Shown here piece by piece: positions 1 through 9,923 of a stretch of DNA of 64,000 nt (position 1 is the stretch's first letter; every line of letters begins with the position of its first letter). Location: NCBI GenBank assembly GCA_022013695.1, contig JAKLPS010000009.1:1-64000 (forward strand). The letters run 5' to 3'. The notes beneath the pieces were generated by a model. The model did not search any database. It was not told where the DNA came from and saw nothing but the letters and a program-made list of their open reading frames with translations. The translations under genes were made by a program, and so were the position numbers. The DNA comes from Weeksellaceae bacterium (GTDB lineage: Bacteria; Bacteroidota; Bacteroidia; Flavobacteriales; Weeksellaceae).

Positions 1-107
1 AAATAAAAGAATACATCAATTATTACAACCACGACAGAATAAGACTCAATTTAAAAGGAAAGAGTCCGGTACAGTACCGAACTCTTTCCTCTAATAATAT
101 TGTTTAA
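1..107 (+). CDS. IS3-family (IS150-like) transposase, C-terminal end only
   Basis: Reading the plus strand from base 3 gives 34 codons ending in TAA at 105-107. The peptide contains YINYYNHDRI followed by LKGKSPVQYR, the pattern that closes the integrase (rve) domain of IS3-family OrfB transposases, where a YN..R..L.G.SP..YR motif is typical. The rest of the gene lies left of the window, so intactness cannot be judged. It faces the atp genes tail to tail. The assignment rests on a short but distinctive motif. Confidence 0.8.
   Translation, partial: IKEYINYYNHDRIRLNLKGKSPVQYRTLSSNNIV
57..89 (-). terminator. Hairpin after atpC, possible terminator
   Basis: ggaaagagt (57-65) pairs with actctttcc (81-89), and an inner cggtac (67-72) pairs with gtaccg (74-79). 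Read on the minus strand the hairpin is followed by TTTTAAATT, so it could end atpDC transcription even though it lies inside the transposase codons. On the plus strand no T run follows. Confidence 0.4.
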
Positions 108-176
108 TTTTGTCTAATCTTTTGGGTGCAGTCCAAAACTACTTCTCGGGATTTTAATTTTATAGCAGAGGTCAAT

Positions 177-458
177 CTATTCGCAAAGAAGGATGCCTTT
201 GTTGTTGTTGAATTCTAAAACACCACTTTTGATTTCGTAGGAGTAAGCGCTTTTTGCCTCTGTTTCCTTGGTCAGATATTTTTCGAATGAAGCGTTTACT
301 TTGTCCGTGTAAATTTTCACTTTTCCGCTTACCAAAGCTGATACGATCGCCGCGTGATTTTTAAATATTTGGAATTGTCCGCTTTTCCCTGGGATAAGAA
401 TTGATTCTACTTCGCCTTCGAAAATCACAAATTCTGGAGTTAAAATTTTTATATTCAT
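177..458 (-). CDS. atpC: F1 ATP synthase epsilon subunit (short form)
   Basis: The product is the epsilon subunit of the membrane ATP synthase, part of the central rotor stalk. The 93 residues match the N-terminal beta-sandwich (opening MNIKILTPEFVIFEGEVESI, with FQIFKNHAAIVSAL around residues 29-42). The usual C-terminal helical hairpin is absent, since long forms such as the E. coli subunit are near 138 residues. Short epsilon subunits are common in Bacteroidetes, so I do not read this as truncation. It lies 84 bp downstream of atpD on the same strand and is almost certainly cotranscribed with it. The other F1Fo genes are not in the window. Confidence 0.95.
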   Translation of the reverse strand: MNIKILTPEFVIFEGEVESILIPGKSGQFQIFKNHAAIVSALVSGKVKIYTDKVNASFEKYLTKETEAKSAYSYEIKSGVLEFNNNKGILLCE

Positions 459-542
459 TTTTATGAAATTATAGATTGTAGATTTTAAATTATAAATTAT
501 TGCAATTCAGTCTAAAATCTAAAATTTAACATTTAAACTTTC

Positions 543-2120
<1,578 letters not shown>

Positions 2121-2208
2121 TTATCATATTTGCAAGACAATTCAGATACCTATTTTGGTCTATTTTTAGCCTCACAAAAGCCTTATTTCTTTCAAAAAAT
2201 TTCATCCA

Positions 2209-3135
2209 TTGAAAATTATCAGCGATTTTAAAGATTATCACGCCAAAACATCTTTAGCATTATCATTAGGAATGTTTGACGGCGTTCATCTGGGGCATTT
2301 ATCAATTATTAATACTTTGAATGAAATCGCGGACAAGGAAAATCTGGAATCTGCAATTTTAAGTTTCTGGCCACATCCAAGGAAATTTCTCAATCCGAAT
2401 GATGATGTAAAAATGCTGAACACGCTTGAAGAAAAATTAGAATTGCTGGAAAAAAGTGGAATTCAGAATTTATTTCTTAAAACGTTTGATGAAGATTTCC
2501 GAAATCTGACTGGTGTAGAATTTTGCGAACAAATCTTGGTCGATAAGCTCAATGTAAAGCACATCATCATCGGATATGACCATGCTTTTGGAAAAAATAA
2601 AAGTGGTAATTTCGAATTGCTAAAATCGCTTTCATCGGCATTGGATTTTGCAGTGAATCAACTGGAAGCGGTGCAATCTGATGACCTGAATATCAGTTCT
2701 ACAAAAATCAGGCAAGCACTTTTGGAAGGTCGAATCCTTGATGCAAATAAAATGTTGGGTTATCACTATCCCTTATCTGGCAAAGTGATCCACGGTAAAA
2801 AGCTTGGAAAAAAAATAGGATATCCGACTGCAAATATCGATGTTCCGATGAATAAACTGCTTCCAAAAACCGGTGCCTACATCGTAGAAGTTTGGATGGA
2901 AGATACTTTCTACAAAGGAATGCTGAGCATCGGGACCAACCCGACCGTTGATAATTCCAATCAAATTTTAAGCACGGAAGTTTATATTTTGAACTTCGAT
3001 CAGGATATTTATGAGAAAGAAATCAAAGTAAAATTCAGGGATTTTCTTCACGACGAAATCCAATTTGAAGGCTTGGAAAAACTGATTGAAAGACTGGATG
3101 AAGATCAAAAATTGACCGAAGAATTTCCTTTTTAA
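2209..3135 (+). CDS. ribF: Bifunctional riboflavin kinase/FMN adenylyltransferase
   Basis: The enzyme phosphorylates riboflavin to FMN and adenylates FMN to FAD. The N-terminal adenylyltransferase domain has GMFDGVHLGH at residues 21-30 and ISSTKIRQ near 165. The C-terminal flavokinase domain has GYPTANID near residue 205 and GTNPTVDN near 245. At 308 residues it has the usual length. The start is a TTG: no in-frame ATG precedes it and family homology begins there. It is divergent from atpD and its stop overlaps the end of the convergent MmcQ/YjbR gene by 4 bp. No FMN riboswitch is visible upstream. Confidence 0.95.
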   Translation: MKIISDFKDYHAKTSLALSLGMFDGVHLGHLSIINTLNEIADKENLESAILSFWPHPRKFLNPNDDVKMLNTLEEKLELLEKSGIQNLFLKTFDEDFRNLTGVEFCEQILVDKLNVKHIIIGYDHAFGKNKSGNFELLKSLSSALDFAVNQLEAVQSDDLNISSTKIRQALLEGRILDANKMLGYHYPLSGKVIHGKKLGKKIGYPTANIDVPMNKLLPKTGAYIVEVWMEDTFYKGMLSIGTNPTVDNSNQILSTEVYILNFDQDIYEKEIKVKFRDFLHDEIQFEGLEKLIERLDEDQKLTEEFPF

Positions 3136-3485
3136 GCATTATTAATATGTTCCTGCATCTTCTTAGTCAAAGATTTGAAGACCAAATCATAAGAATGATC
3201 GATCAATTTCAAGATCAAATCCTTTTTCAGACCTTCACAAGTGACCGAATTCCAATGGGTTTTGTTCAGATGAAAAGCTCCTTCTATTTGCGGATATTTT
3301 TCCCGCAGCTCTTCGCTCCATTCAGGATTGGCCTTTGCAGAAAAGTTCACAGGCTGTTTTTCTAAAGAAATCAAAAGAAACATCTTTCCGCCCACCTTGA
3401 AAACCAAGGTTTCCAGATCAAAAGGAAAGGCTTCCGTCACTGCTTTTTTTCCTAAACAATATTCGCGGATCGTTTCAACTTCCAT
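3132..3485 (-). CDS. MmcQ/YjbR family protein
   Basis: A 117-residue protein of the MmcQ/YjbR family (CyaY-like fold, often described as DNA-binding). Seen features are a basic N-terminal part with FPFDLETLVFKVGGKMF and a middle NPEWSEELREKYPQIEGAFH followed by HWNSVTCEGL, the family's typical W/H pattern. The molecular function of the family is poorly known. It sits just downstream (7 bp) of a secreted LolA-like protein gene on the same strand and overlaps the ribF stop on the other strand. Confidence 0.85.
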   Translation of the reverse strand: MEVETIREYCLGKKAVTEAFPFDLETLVFKVGGKMFLLISLEKQPVNFSAKANPEWSEELREKYPQIEGAFHLNKTHWNSVTCEGLKKDLILKLIDHSYDLVFKSLTKKMQEHINNA

Positions 3486-3491
3486 TTCGAT

Positions 3492-4154
3492 TTAGAACTT
3501 AAAAGTGCCTTTTGGTAATTCCTTGTTGATCTCTATCTTATTGATAATCATGACGTAATCACTGTCTTTTTTGGGAGAAGAGGATTCGATTTTATACGCC
3601 ATGAGTAGATTTCCTACTTTTCTATAGTCGGAATAAGTCACGATTTCGTCTTTTTTGATTTCGCGGAAAAGCATAAAATTTTTGGTATCGAAGAAGTAAG
3701 TGGTTTTGTTGACATTCTTGGTAAGTTCTACCTTGAAAAATAATTGCTCGCCTATTTTTTCTTTACCAAGAAATTTGGCCTCAAAACCCTTATTTTCCCA
3801 ATCAATAAAGTCGTTGTCGAAATTTTCGGGAACGTAATCGTTGTACTTCTGAAGCTTGTTCTGAGCGTAATTCATCCCGTAGCCGTTCTTGCCGTCGTAA
3901 CCCTCGATAGGTGTTTCCTTGCCGGCAACAACCATTGCAGTTTTGCTGAGATTCGGGCGCTGCTGATAGATTTTGATTGGATATTCATCATTGATGCCAA
4001 GGGTTACCCGGCCTTGGATCTGAACCGTATTCAGGAGTTTCCAATTGGTGAGTCCGCCAGAATTTTCGATGTTTTTGTCGATGATTTCTTTGGCAGTTTG
4101 GGCAATGGTAAAATGAGAAGATAGAAAAGCAAAAATGATAATAAGGTTTTTCAT
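3492..4154 (-). CDS. Secreted LolA-like protein of unknown function
   Basis: 220 residues with a clear signal peptide (FAFLSSHFTIAQ, cleavage likely after residue 18). The mature part contains repeated beta-strand-like stretches including YDGKNGYGMNY and a final segment on conversion of a salt-bridge-rich sheet, the pattern of periplasmic proteins annotated as outer-membrane lipoprotein sorting (LolA/LolB-like) in Bacteroidetes. No lipobox is present. It is probably cotranscribed with the MmcQ/YjbR gene 7 bp downstream. The assignment to the fold is an inference and the substrate is unknown. Confidence 0.6.
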   Translation of the reverse strand: MKNLIIIFAFLSSHFTIAQTAKEIIDKNIENSGGLTNWKLLNTVQIQGRVTLGINDEYPIKIYQQRPNLSKTAMVVAGKETPIEGYDGKNGYGMNYAQNKLQKYNDYVPENFDNDFIDWENKGFEAKFLGKEKIGEQLFFKVELTKNVNKTTYFFDTKNFMLFREIKKDEIVTYSDYRKVGNLLMAYKIESSSPKKDSDYVMIINKIEINKELPKGTFKF

Positions 4155-4244
4155 TCAAAAATATTAGGATTTCAAAGATAAGTTTTTTCTATTGGTATCA
4201 ACTTTCTGGCGTTCATAAAAATCCCAAAAAAAAGCCAAAATATT

Positions 4245-4967
4245 TTATATCAACCGCTTAGCTTTTTCCAGATCTTCGGGCGTGTCGATGCCTACACCAA
4301 TGAAATCTGTTTCTACAAGCTTGATTTTCATCCCATTTTCCAAATAGCGGATGCATTCTATTTTCTCGGCAATTTCTAAAGGTGTCATTGCCATAGAAGA
4401 AAATTTGAGCAAAGCCTCCTTGCGGAACGCATACACACCGATATGCTTGTAGTACTGCACATCATCGGCCAGATCCCGATGAAAAGGGATGACCGAACGG
4501 CTAAAATACAAAGCAAAACTGCTCTTATCTGTTATCACTTTGACGTTATTCGGATTCTGTATCTCCTCTATACTTTTCAACTTAATTTTCAAAGATGCCA
4601 ACGATATTGCCTTATCATCATCTGAAGAAAAAACCTCAATGAGCTGCTCCAAAGGTTCTTTTTTGAGAAAAGGCTCATCACCTTGAACATTGATGACGAT
4701 ATCACAATCGATGTCTTTCACCGCTTCGGCAATTCGATCGCTTCCGGTTTGGTGATCGCCTGTCATCACTGCTTTTCCGCTGATTTTTGAGATTTCGTCA
4801 AAGATAATTTGGGAATCAGTCGCAACAAAAACTTCATCAAACAAACCCGTGTCTATCACATTCTGATAAGTTCTTGCGATCACGGTTTTATTACCCAAAA
4901 CTTTCATCAGTTTTCCAGGAAATCTAGTAGAATTATATCGAGCCGGAATCACAGCGATCACTTTCAT
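4245..4967 (-). CDS. kdsB: 3-deoxy-manno-octulosonate cytidylyltransferase
   Basis: CMP-Kdo synthetase activates Kdo with CTP for attachment to lipid A. The 240-residue protein opens with IPARYNSTRFPGK, the nucleotide-binding motif of the family, and has NVQGDEPF near residue 95 and a C-terminal GVGIDTPEDLEKA. Length is normal. It lies 3 bp downstream of a RES toxin gene on the same strand, so readthrough from the toxin-antitoxin module into kdsB is possible. The neighbours have no link to lipopolysaccharide synthesis. Confidence 0.97.
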   Translation of the reverse strand: MKVIAVIPARYNSTRFPGKLMKVLGNKTVIARTYQNVIDTGLFDEVFVATDSQIIFDEISKISGKAVMTGDHQTGSDRIAEAVKDIDCDIVINVQGDEPFLKKEPLEQLIEVFSSDDDKAISLASLKIKLKSIEEIQNPNNVKVITDKSSFALYFSRSVIPFHRDLADDVQYYKHIGVYAFRKEALLKFSSMAMTPLEIAEKIECIRYLENGMKIKLVETDFIGVGIDTPEDLEKAKRLI

Positions 4968-4969
4968 AT

Positions 4970-5437
4970 CTATTTATATTCTTTGATGATGTCCTCCAAT
5001 CTTTGATCTGGAACAAAGTCTAGAGTATCGATTAACTTCACTTTTTTAAAATCTTTGTGGTAAGTATTGATTACCACATTATGGTTTTCTGGAACCACGG
5101 CAGAAGGCACTTGGAGGCAAAGATGGCTGCCCTGCTCAAACCAACGATTACCAATCGCTTGGCATTCTTTGTAGCTCCGGAAATCTCTCCAGTAAGCCGG
5201 CAACTGGTTTGTTTCTACCGCAGTACGCGAAAAATTGTTTGGTAATTGTATAATCATAACTCTAAAATCCAGGTTGAATCCGAAGCCTTTCCGGTGAGCC
5301 ATCGTTTCCAGATAAGCCAAAGAAATACTTTCTGCAGCGTAGAGCACCTTTTTCCCTTCCGAGTTCCAGCGACCCTCTAAGCCACTTGCAAACAGAGAAT
5401 CCGAATATTTTTTGTGCACAATTCTATAAACGAGCAT
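4970..5437 (-). CDS. RES-domain toxin (module 1)
   Basis: A 155-residue RES-family protein. Members characterised in other bacteria deplete NAD+, which arrests growth. The three name-giving residues can be placed: Arg23 in GRWNSEG, Glu44 in AYLETMAH and Ser112 in VPSAVVPE. The upstream gene is its Xre/DUF2384-type antitoxin: the antitoxin TGA and the toxin ATG overlap as TGATG, which indicates translational coupling. All key residues are present, so the toxin looks intact. The NAD+ activity is family knowledge and not shown here. Confidence 0.9.
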   Translation of the reverse strand: MLVYRIVHKKYSDSLFASGLEGRWNSEGKKVLYAAESISLAYLETMAHRKGFGFNLDFRVMIIQLPNNFSRTAVETNQLPAYWRDFRSYKECQAIGNRWFEQGSHLCLQVPSAVVPENHNVVINTYHKDFKKVKLIDTLDFVPDQRLEDIIKEYK

Positions 5438-5907
5438 CAGACAGGATAACCTTGAGCCAATTTTTCCAACTCTGCAGACACAAGATCTACACCTCCCGAA
5501 GTCGAAATAAAATCAATGGGTTTTTCTTCGGAATTCCAAAATGGACGATTCATCCATAAACTAAAGTCTTCCAAAGATCCCAAAATTTCCTTTCCTAGGC
5601 TATAGAGATTGATTAATTTTAGAAGATGCTCACTATAGTTCGGATCTAGGTATTTTTCTTGTTCTCTGTAATTGCTGATAGTTCTCGGCGATAGGTTGAT
5701 GAGTGAAGCAAGCAATTTCTCTGGCATTTTGATGGCATCGGCCAAGGAGTAAAATACCTCTGTCCGTACGCCTTCTCTCGCTTTTTTGATTAAAGAATAT
5801 TCGTCTTTGATGGCCAGGTTTCCAAAAATCTTTGGTATCCCGTAAAGTGCTTGTGGTTCGGCGACTCTATCGGTTTCTGGTTTTTTTTTGTTTGTATATT
5901 GAGCCAT
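5437..5907 (-). CDS. Xre/MbcA/ParS-type antitoxin (module 1)
   Basis: A 156-residue antitoxin for the RES toxin immediately downstream. An N-terminal helix-turn-helix-like part (LLASLINLSPRTISNYRE, about residues 67-84) is followed by the DUF2384 toxin-binding region with LYSLGKEILGS and the C-terminal GVDLVSAELEKLAQG. This order is the usual one in Xre-RES modules, and the antitoxin is expected to repress its own promoter. The start at 5907 sits about 16 nt after a TACCTTTG promoter element. It is only distantly similar to the second antitoxin at 18.2-18.7 kb. Confidence 0.88.
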   Translation of the reverse strand: MAQYTNKKKPETDRVAEPQALYGIPKIFGNLAIKDEYSLIKKAREGVRTEVFYSLADAIKMPEKLLASLINLSPRTISNYREQEKYLDPNYSEHLLKLINLYSLGKEILGSLEDFSLWMNRPFWNSEEKPIDFISTSGGVDLVSAELEKLAQGYPV

Positions 5908-5923
5908 TTTTCTTTCTTTTCCC

Positions 5924-5931
5924 CAAAGGTA
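5924..5931 (-). promoter_or_regulatory. Probable -7 element of toxin-antitoxin module 1
   Basis: TACCTTTG on the minus strand fits TAnnTTTG and lies 17 nt before the antitoxin ATG. No inverted repeat like that of module 2 is visible here. Confidence 0.5.
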
Positions 5932-5969
5932 GTATTTTTTCCATTACAAAAACGAATTTTTTCAATTTT

Positions 5970-7223
5970 TTACAATAATTTTTCCAATGCAGCCTCCAGA
6001 TTTGGAAGGCAATCTTTGATATCATCTAGTGAACAACCGCCAACAGAAGCGCGGAACCAAGGAACCAACTTGTCATTCCCGAATGCCGAAAAAGGAACCA
6101 GCGCCACTCCAGCATCCTTAATAAGATAAAAAACAAGATCGGTAGAATTTTCTAAAACCTTTCCCTCTGGCGTTCTTTTACCCAGATAATCGAGTTTGAC
6201 TGTCAAATAAAGCGCGCCCATCGGCGAAATACTTTCCACAGCAAAGCCTTTGGCTTTTAAATTCTGAATTCCAGAATGAAGCTCTTTTAAACTAATATTC
6301 AGTTTCCCTTTGTAATCTTGCAAGAAAGCGTCAACCGCCGCATCGTTGGCCAAAAACTCGGCAACCGCTTCCTGTTCCGGCTTGGGAGCCCATGCGCCAA
6401 CGTGCGTTAGAAGCGCTTTCATTTTATCGACGACCACACTCGGTCCGAATCCCCAACCTACTCTTACGCCCGTTGCAGCAAAACATTTAGATGTTCCGTC
6501 CACAAAGATTGTATAATCTTGCATTTTAGGGAATAGGCTTACAGGATTGTAATGTTCCGACCCGAAAGTCAACATGGCATAAATCTGATCGTACATCAAG
6601 TAAAGTGGTTTTTCATCCTCGCCCCTTCTGCTATTTTCTTCTAAAACCAATTCACAAATGTCCGACAATTGTTCTTTGGTGAACATCGTTCCGGTAGGAT
6701 TTAGCGGAGAGCAAAGGCAAAGTAAAACTGCGCCCTCCAAATGTGGTCTCAAATCATTTGCAGTTGGCAAGAAATTATTGGACTCTTGGGTTTGCACTTC
6801 CACAGCATTTGCATTGGTCAAATAAGCATAATGATTGTTATTCCACGAAGGAATTGGATAGATTACTTTATCGCCCGAGTCAACAATTGTTTTAAAAATC
6901 GCATAAATCAATGGTCTGGAACCAGCTGTTATCAGAATATCATTAGCAGAATAATCCAAATTCCAACGCTTCTTAAGATCGCGGCTTACTGAAGTTCTCA
7001 AAGATTGCAAACCGTTTGCCGGAGGGTAATTGGTAAGATTATTGTTGTAGGCTTTTTGGATTCCGTCTTTCAGATCCTGAGGAATTGGATAAATATTGGA
7101 ATTAAGATCGCCGATGGTGAGATTCGAGATTTGTGCACCTTTTGCTTTCAGGTCATTCACTTCATTTCCGATTTTGATGATCTCCGAACCAACGAGGTGA
7201 GATGCGAGTTTTGATACTTTCAC
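5970..7223 (-). CDS. PLP-dependent aminotransferase, class I/II
   Basis: A fold-type I aminotransferase of 417 residues, acting in the cytoplasm. The PLP-binding pattern is complete: NPTG at 175-178, YDQIY at 211-215 (Asp212 to the pyridine nitrogen), Schiff-base Lys246 in DGTSKCFAA and Arg254 in TGVRVGWG. The family includes aspartate and aromatic aminotransferases; the sequence alone does not tell the substrate. It stands alone between a toxin-antitoxin module and the phosphoglucomutase, with about 190 bp of AT-rich DNA upstream. Confidence 0.9.
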   Translation of the reverse strand: MKVSKLASHLVGSEIIKIGNEVNDLKAKGAQISNLTIGDLNSNIYPIPQDLKDGIQKAYNNNLTNYPPANGLQSLRTSVSRDLKKRWNLDYSANDILITAGSRPLIYAIFKTIVDSGDKVIYPIPSWNNNHYAYLTNANAVEVQTQESNNFLPTANDLRPHLEGAVLLCLCSPLNPTGTMFTKEQLSDICELVLEENSRRGEDEKPLYLMYDQIYAMLTFGSEHYNPVSLFPKMQDYTIFVDGTSKCFAATGVRVGWGFGPSVVVDKMKALLTHVGAWAPKPEQEAVAEFLANDAAVDAFLQDYKGKLNISLKELHSGIQNLKAKGFAVESISPMGALYLTVKLDYLGKRTPEGKVLENSTDLVFYLIKDAGVALVPFSAFGNDKLVPWFRASVGGCSLDDIKDCLPNLEAALEKLL

Positions 7224-7416
7224 TGGGTGGATTTTGCTTTTTTATACAGACTTCCGGTCCGATTTTTCTTTTAATATATTTTACAAAGGTCTTAAAAGTA
7301 AACGACTAATTCAAACTACAGCCCAGCATAGGGCTAAAAAATCAAACGAAACTTAGTAATTAAGGACGTTATATTAAAAAATTAGGTATTATAGTTTTCT
7401 CAAATAAAATTTTAAA

Positions 7417-9171
7417 TCAGAGCTTCAAATCTTTCCTAACATTCTGAATCTTTTCTTCTAATTTTGGTAATTTTTCTACAAAATCCTTTTCGGAAGAGAT
7501 AGAATCTTTCACAGAAACATAGAATTTGATCTTAGGCTCAGTTCCCGAAGGACGCACGCAAACCTTGGTTCCATCTTGAGTATAATAGATCAAAACGTTG
7601 GATTTTGGAATATCATCCATCACTTTTTTCTCATTTTTGGAAACAACAAAACAAGTTTGTTCTTTGAAATCCTTTACTGCTTCCACTGCAGATCCCGCGA
7701 TTTCTTTCGGAGGATTTTCACGGAAGTTTTTCATCATTTCCTCGATTTCTTCGGCGCCAGTTCTTCCCTTTTTCACCACATTGATCAAGCCTTCATAATA
7801 CAATCCGACTTCCTTATAAATGTCGATAAGATATTGATAAATCGTGGTTCCATTGGCTTTGCACCAAGCGGCGATCTCGCAAGCCGTCAAGATAGAGCCG
7901 CAAGAGTCCTTGTCGCGTACGAAGTCTCCGGTCATAAATCCAAAACTTTCTTCGCCGCCGCAAATGAATTTTTCCCGGCCTTCAAAATCGCGAATCATCT
8001 TCCCAATCCATTTGAAACCCGTCAGGCCAACTTTGCAATCCACACCAAATTTCTTCGCAATATCAAAGAAAATATCAGAAGTCACGATCGTAGAACCGAT
8101 GAATTCCTTTCCAGTAATTTTCCCCGCTTTTTTCCATTGATCTAATATATAATAAGTCAAAATCGTATTGCATTGATTTCCATTCAATAGCTGAATGTCG
8201 CCATCAAGATTTCTCACTGCAATCCCAAGCCGGTCGCCGTCGGGATCCGTTCCGATTACGATGTCCGCGTTTGTAATTCGAGCTAAATCAGTCGCCATTT
8301 CCAATGCTGCCGGCTCTTCCGGATTCGGCGATTTTACCGTTGGGAAATTCCCGCTCGGGATCATTTGCTCGCAAACCAAATCCAGCTTGGTGAAACCTGC
8401 TTTTTTCAAGGCTTTGGGAACCGTGGTATAAGTTGTTCCGTGGATGGAGGTGAAAACGATGTTAAGATTGTCTCTTCCAACATTCTGATAAAGAGAGTTT
8501 TCCATACAAGCATCGATGTAAACATCATCTTGTTCTTCGCCAATCCATTCGATCAGGTCATCATTGCCGTTGAATTTGACATCCTCAAATTTGGTTTGAT
8601 AAACTTCTCTGATGATATTTTCGTCATCTGGCGGAACAATTTGCGCGCCGTCATTCCAATAAACCTTGTAACCATTATATTCTGGCGGATTGTGAGAAGC
8701 CGTCAAAACGATTCCTGCATTACATTTTTTATTGCGAACAGTGAAGGACAATTCGGGCGTCGGTCGGTGGTCTTTGAACAACAGAACTTTGATGCTGTTG
8801 GCCGTCAAAACATCGGCAACAATTTTTCCGAATTCCTTAGAATTATGCCTTACATCATACGCAATAGCAACTTTGATTTGACTTGTCTGAGACTTCGTCG
8901 AACCTTCGGTTTCTTCGCCAGAAAATTGCTGATGAAGATAGTTGGCAAGTCCTTGAGTCGCTTGTCCCAAAGTATATTTATTAAGACGATTGGTCCCAAC
9001 GCCCATTACGCCACGCATTCCGCCGGTTCCGAACTCTAATTCTCTGTAAAAAGAATCTTCCAAATCAGGAGAATTAGAATCGATTAACGTTTGAACAGCA
9101 CTTCTGGTTTCCTCATCAAAAGTATCGGATAGCCAAAGTTTTGCTTTATCTAATGTTGAAAGTTCTGACAT
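7417..9171 (-). CDS. Phosphoglucomutase/phosphomannomutase family enzyme
   Basis: An alpha-D-phosphohexomutase of 584 residues, most likely interconverting glucose 1- and 6-phosphate. Diagnostic motifs are the phosphoserine loop TASHNPPEYNGYKVYW, the metal loop DPDGDRLG, the sugar-binding GGEESFGF and the phosphate-binding RPSGTEPK near the C-terminus. The length is that of the long PgcA/ManB-like group. The frame is open to 9216, but the ATG at 9171 (MSELSTLDKAK) is preferred, because the longer form would come within 23 bp of overlap with the preceding gene and adds a Lys-rich stretch outside the homology. Confidence 0.93.
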   Translation of the reverse strand: MSELSTLDKAKLWLSDTFDEETRSAVQTLIDSNSPDLEDSFYRELEFGTGGMRGVMGVGTNRLNKYTLGQATQGLANYLHQQFSGEETEGSTKSQTSQIKVAIAYDVRHNSKEFGKIVADVLTANSIKVLLFKDHRPTPELSFTVRNKKCNAGIVLTASHNPPEYNGYKVYWNDGAQIVPPDDENIIREVYQTKFEDVKFNGNDDLIEWIGEEQDDVYIDACMENSLYQNVGRDNLNIVFTSIHGTTYTTVPKALKKAGFTKLDLVCEQMIPSGNFPTVKSPNPEEPAALEMATDLARITNADIVIGTDPDGDRLGIAVRNLDGDIQLLNGNQCNTILTYYILDQWKKAGKITGKEFIGSTIVTSDIFFDIAKKFGVDCKVGLTGFKWIGKMIRDFEGREKFICGGEESFGFMTGDFVRDKDSCGSILTACEIAAWCKANGTTIYQYLIDIYKEVGLYYEGLINVVKKGRTGAEEIEEMMKNFRENPPKEIAGSAVEAVKDFKEQTCFVVSKNEKKVMDDIPKSNVLIYYTQDGTKVCVRPSGTEPKIKFYVSVKDSISSEKDFVEKLPKLEEKIQNVRKDLKL

Positions 9172-9193
9172 TATTTTTGATTTTTTAATTTGA

Positions 9194-9895
9194 TTAATTA
9201 AGTTTTCTCTTTTCAATGGTCGCTTTTTCGCTAAGATTCACTTTTTTGGAAGGATCTCCATAATAAACCAATTTTGATGTGTTTTTAATTTTTCCTTTGA
9301 TTTCCTCGTCCACATTGAGTTCTGCATAATTCCCATTTTCAGAATCAATTTCCAAATCTTTGATGTACCAATAGGGCGAAATGATGCTCGCCGTGTCTCT
9401 AATGCTCAGCTTTGCTAAAGTCGTTTTTCCGAGCAGATTAGCGCGGCTTTTGTTTAGCATTTCGATAGACGAGTTTTCCGAAATCACGGATCCGATAAAT
9501 TTAGCATTATCTTTCAAATGGAGGGAAAAATTTTGTACATTCATTTGGCTTGAAATCGTAAGCTCCACAGAATCAGCCAATTTAATATCATCAAAAGCAT
9601 TTTTTGCATAGATCGTAATATTATAGAAATCGACTTTTTCTGTCGGTCGTTTTTCAGAGATCGAAAGGCTTTTATTGACAACTTGTATTGTCAGATTGTC
9701 AAAAATATTCGGATAAGTTTCCACATTTACAAAATTATGCGCACTTTGCACATAAAATACTCGGAATTTCCCTTTCAGATCCAGTTTTGAAAACTCGGCC
9801 AATTCCACATCTTTCGATTGGATTTCGCCTTTCGGAGTCACTTTGCCACAGGAGACTGCTGTGAAAATTAGAATTAAATAATACAGATTTTTCAT
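9194..9895 (-). CDS. Head-GIN (DUF2807) lipoprotein
   Basis: A 233-residue putative lipoprotein: the signal peptide ends in a lipobox-like FTAVSCGK, so Cys16 would carry the lipid. The mature part is a right-handed beta-helix-like DUF2807 domain of short strands with VNVETYPNIFDNL and NYAELNVDEEI. The domain is very common in Bacteroidetes and its function is unknown; adhesion or surface roles have been proposed. The ATG at 9895 places the signal peptide correctly, the frame being open 18 bp further. Two more DUF2807 proteins occur in this window. Confidence 0.8.
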   Translation of the reverse strand: MKNLYYLILIFTAVSCGKVTPKGEIQSKDVELAEFSKLDLKGKFRVFYVQSAHNFVNVETYPNIFDNLTIQVVNKSLSISEKRPTEKVDFYNITIYAKNAFDDIKLADSVELTISSQMNVQNFSLHLKDNAKFIGSVISENSSIEMLNKSRANLLGKTTLAKLSIRDTASIISPYWYIKDLEIDSENGNYAELNVDEEIKGKIKNTSKLVYYGDPSKKVNLSEKATIEKRKLN

Positions 9896-9923
9896 TAGAT
9901 TATAATTTACCAAATTACCACAT

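Larger units (their letters stand above)
1..135 (+). mobile_element. Right end of an IS3/IS150-type insertion sequence
   Basis: The transposase stop at 107 is followed by tgtctaatcttttgggtgca (111-130) and then gtcca ending at 135. From memory, IS150-group terminal repeats have a ...GGGTGCAGT.CA inner-to-outer pattern, and this matches. The element would therefore end near 135, about 40 bp from the atpC stop. The left end and target duplication are outside the window. Confidence 0.65.

Noticed and set aside
7576-9039. Long plus-strand open frames (189 and 224 codons) opposite the phosphoglucomutase gene
   Set aside because: They are antisense shadows: the minus-strand frame has every family motif, and the translations on the plus strand show no protein-like pattern.
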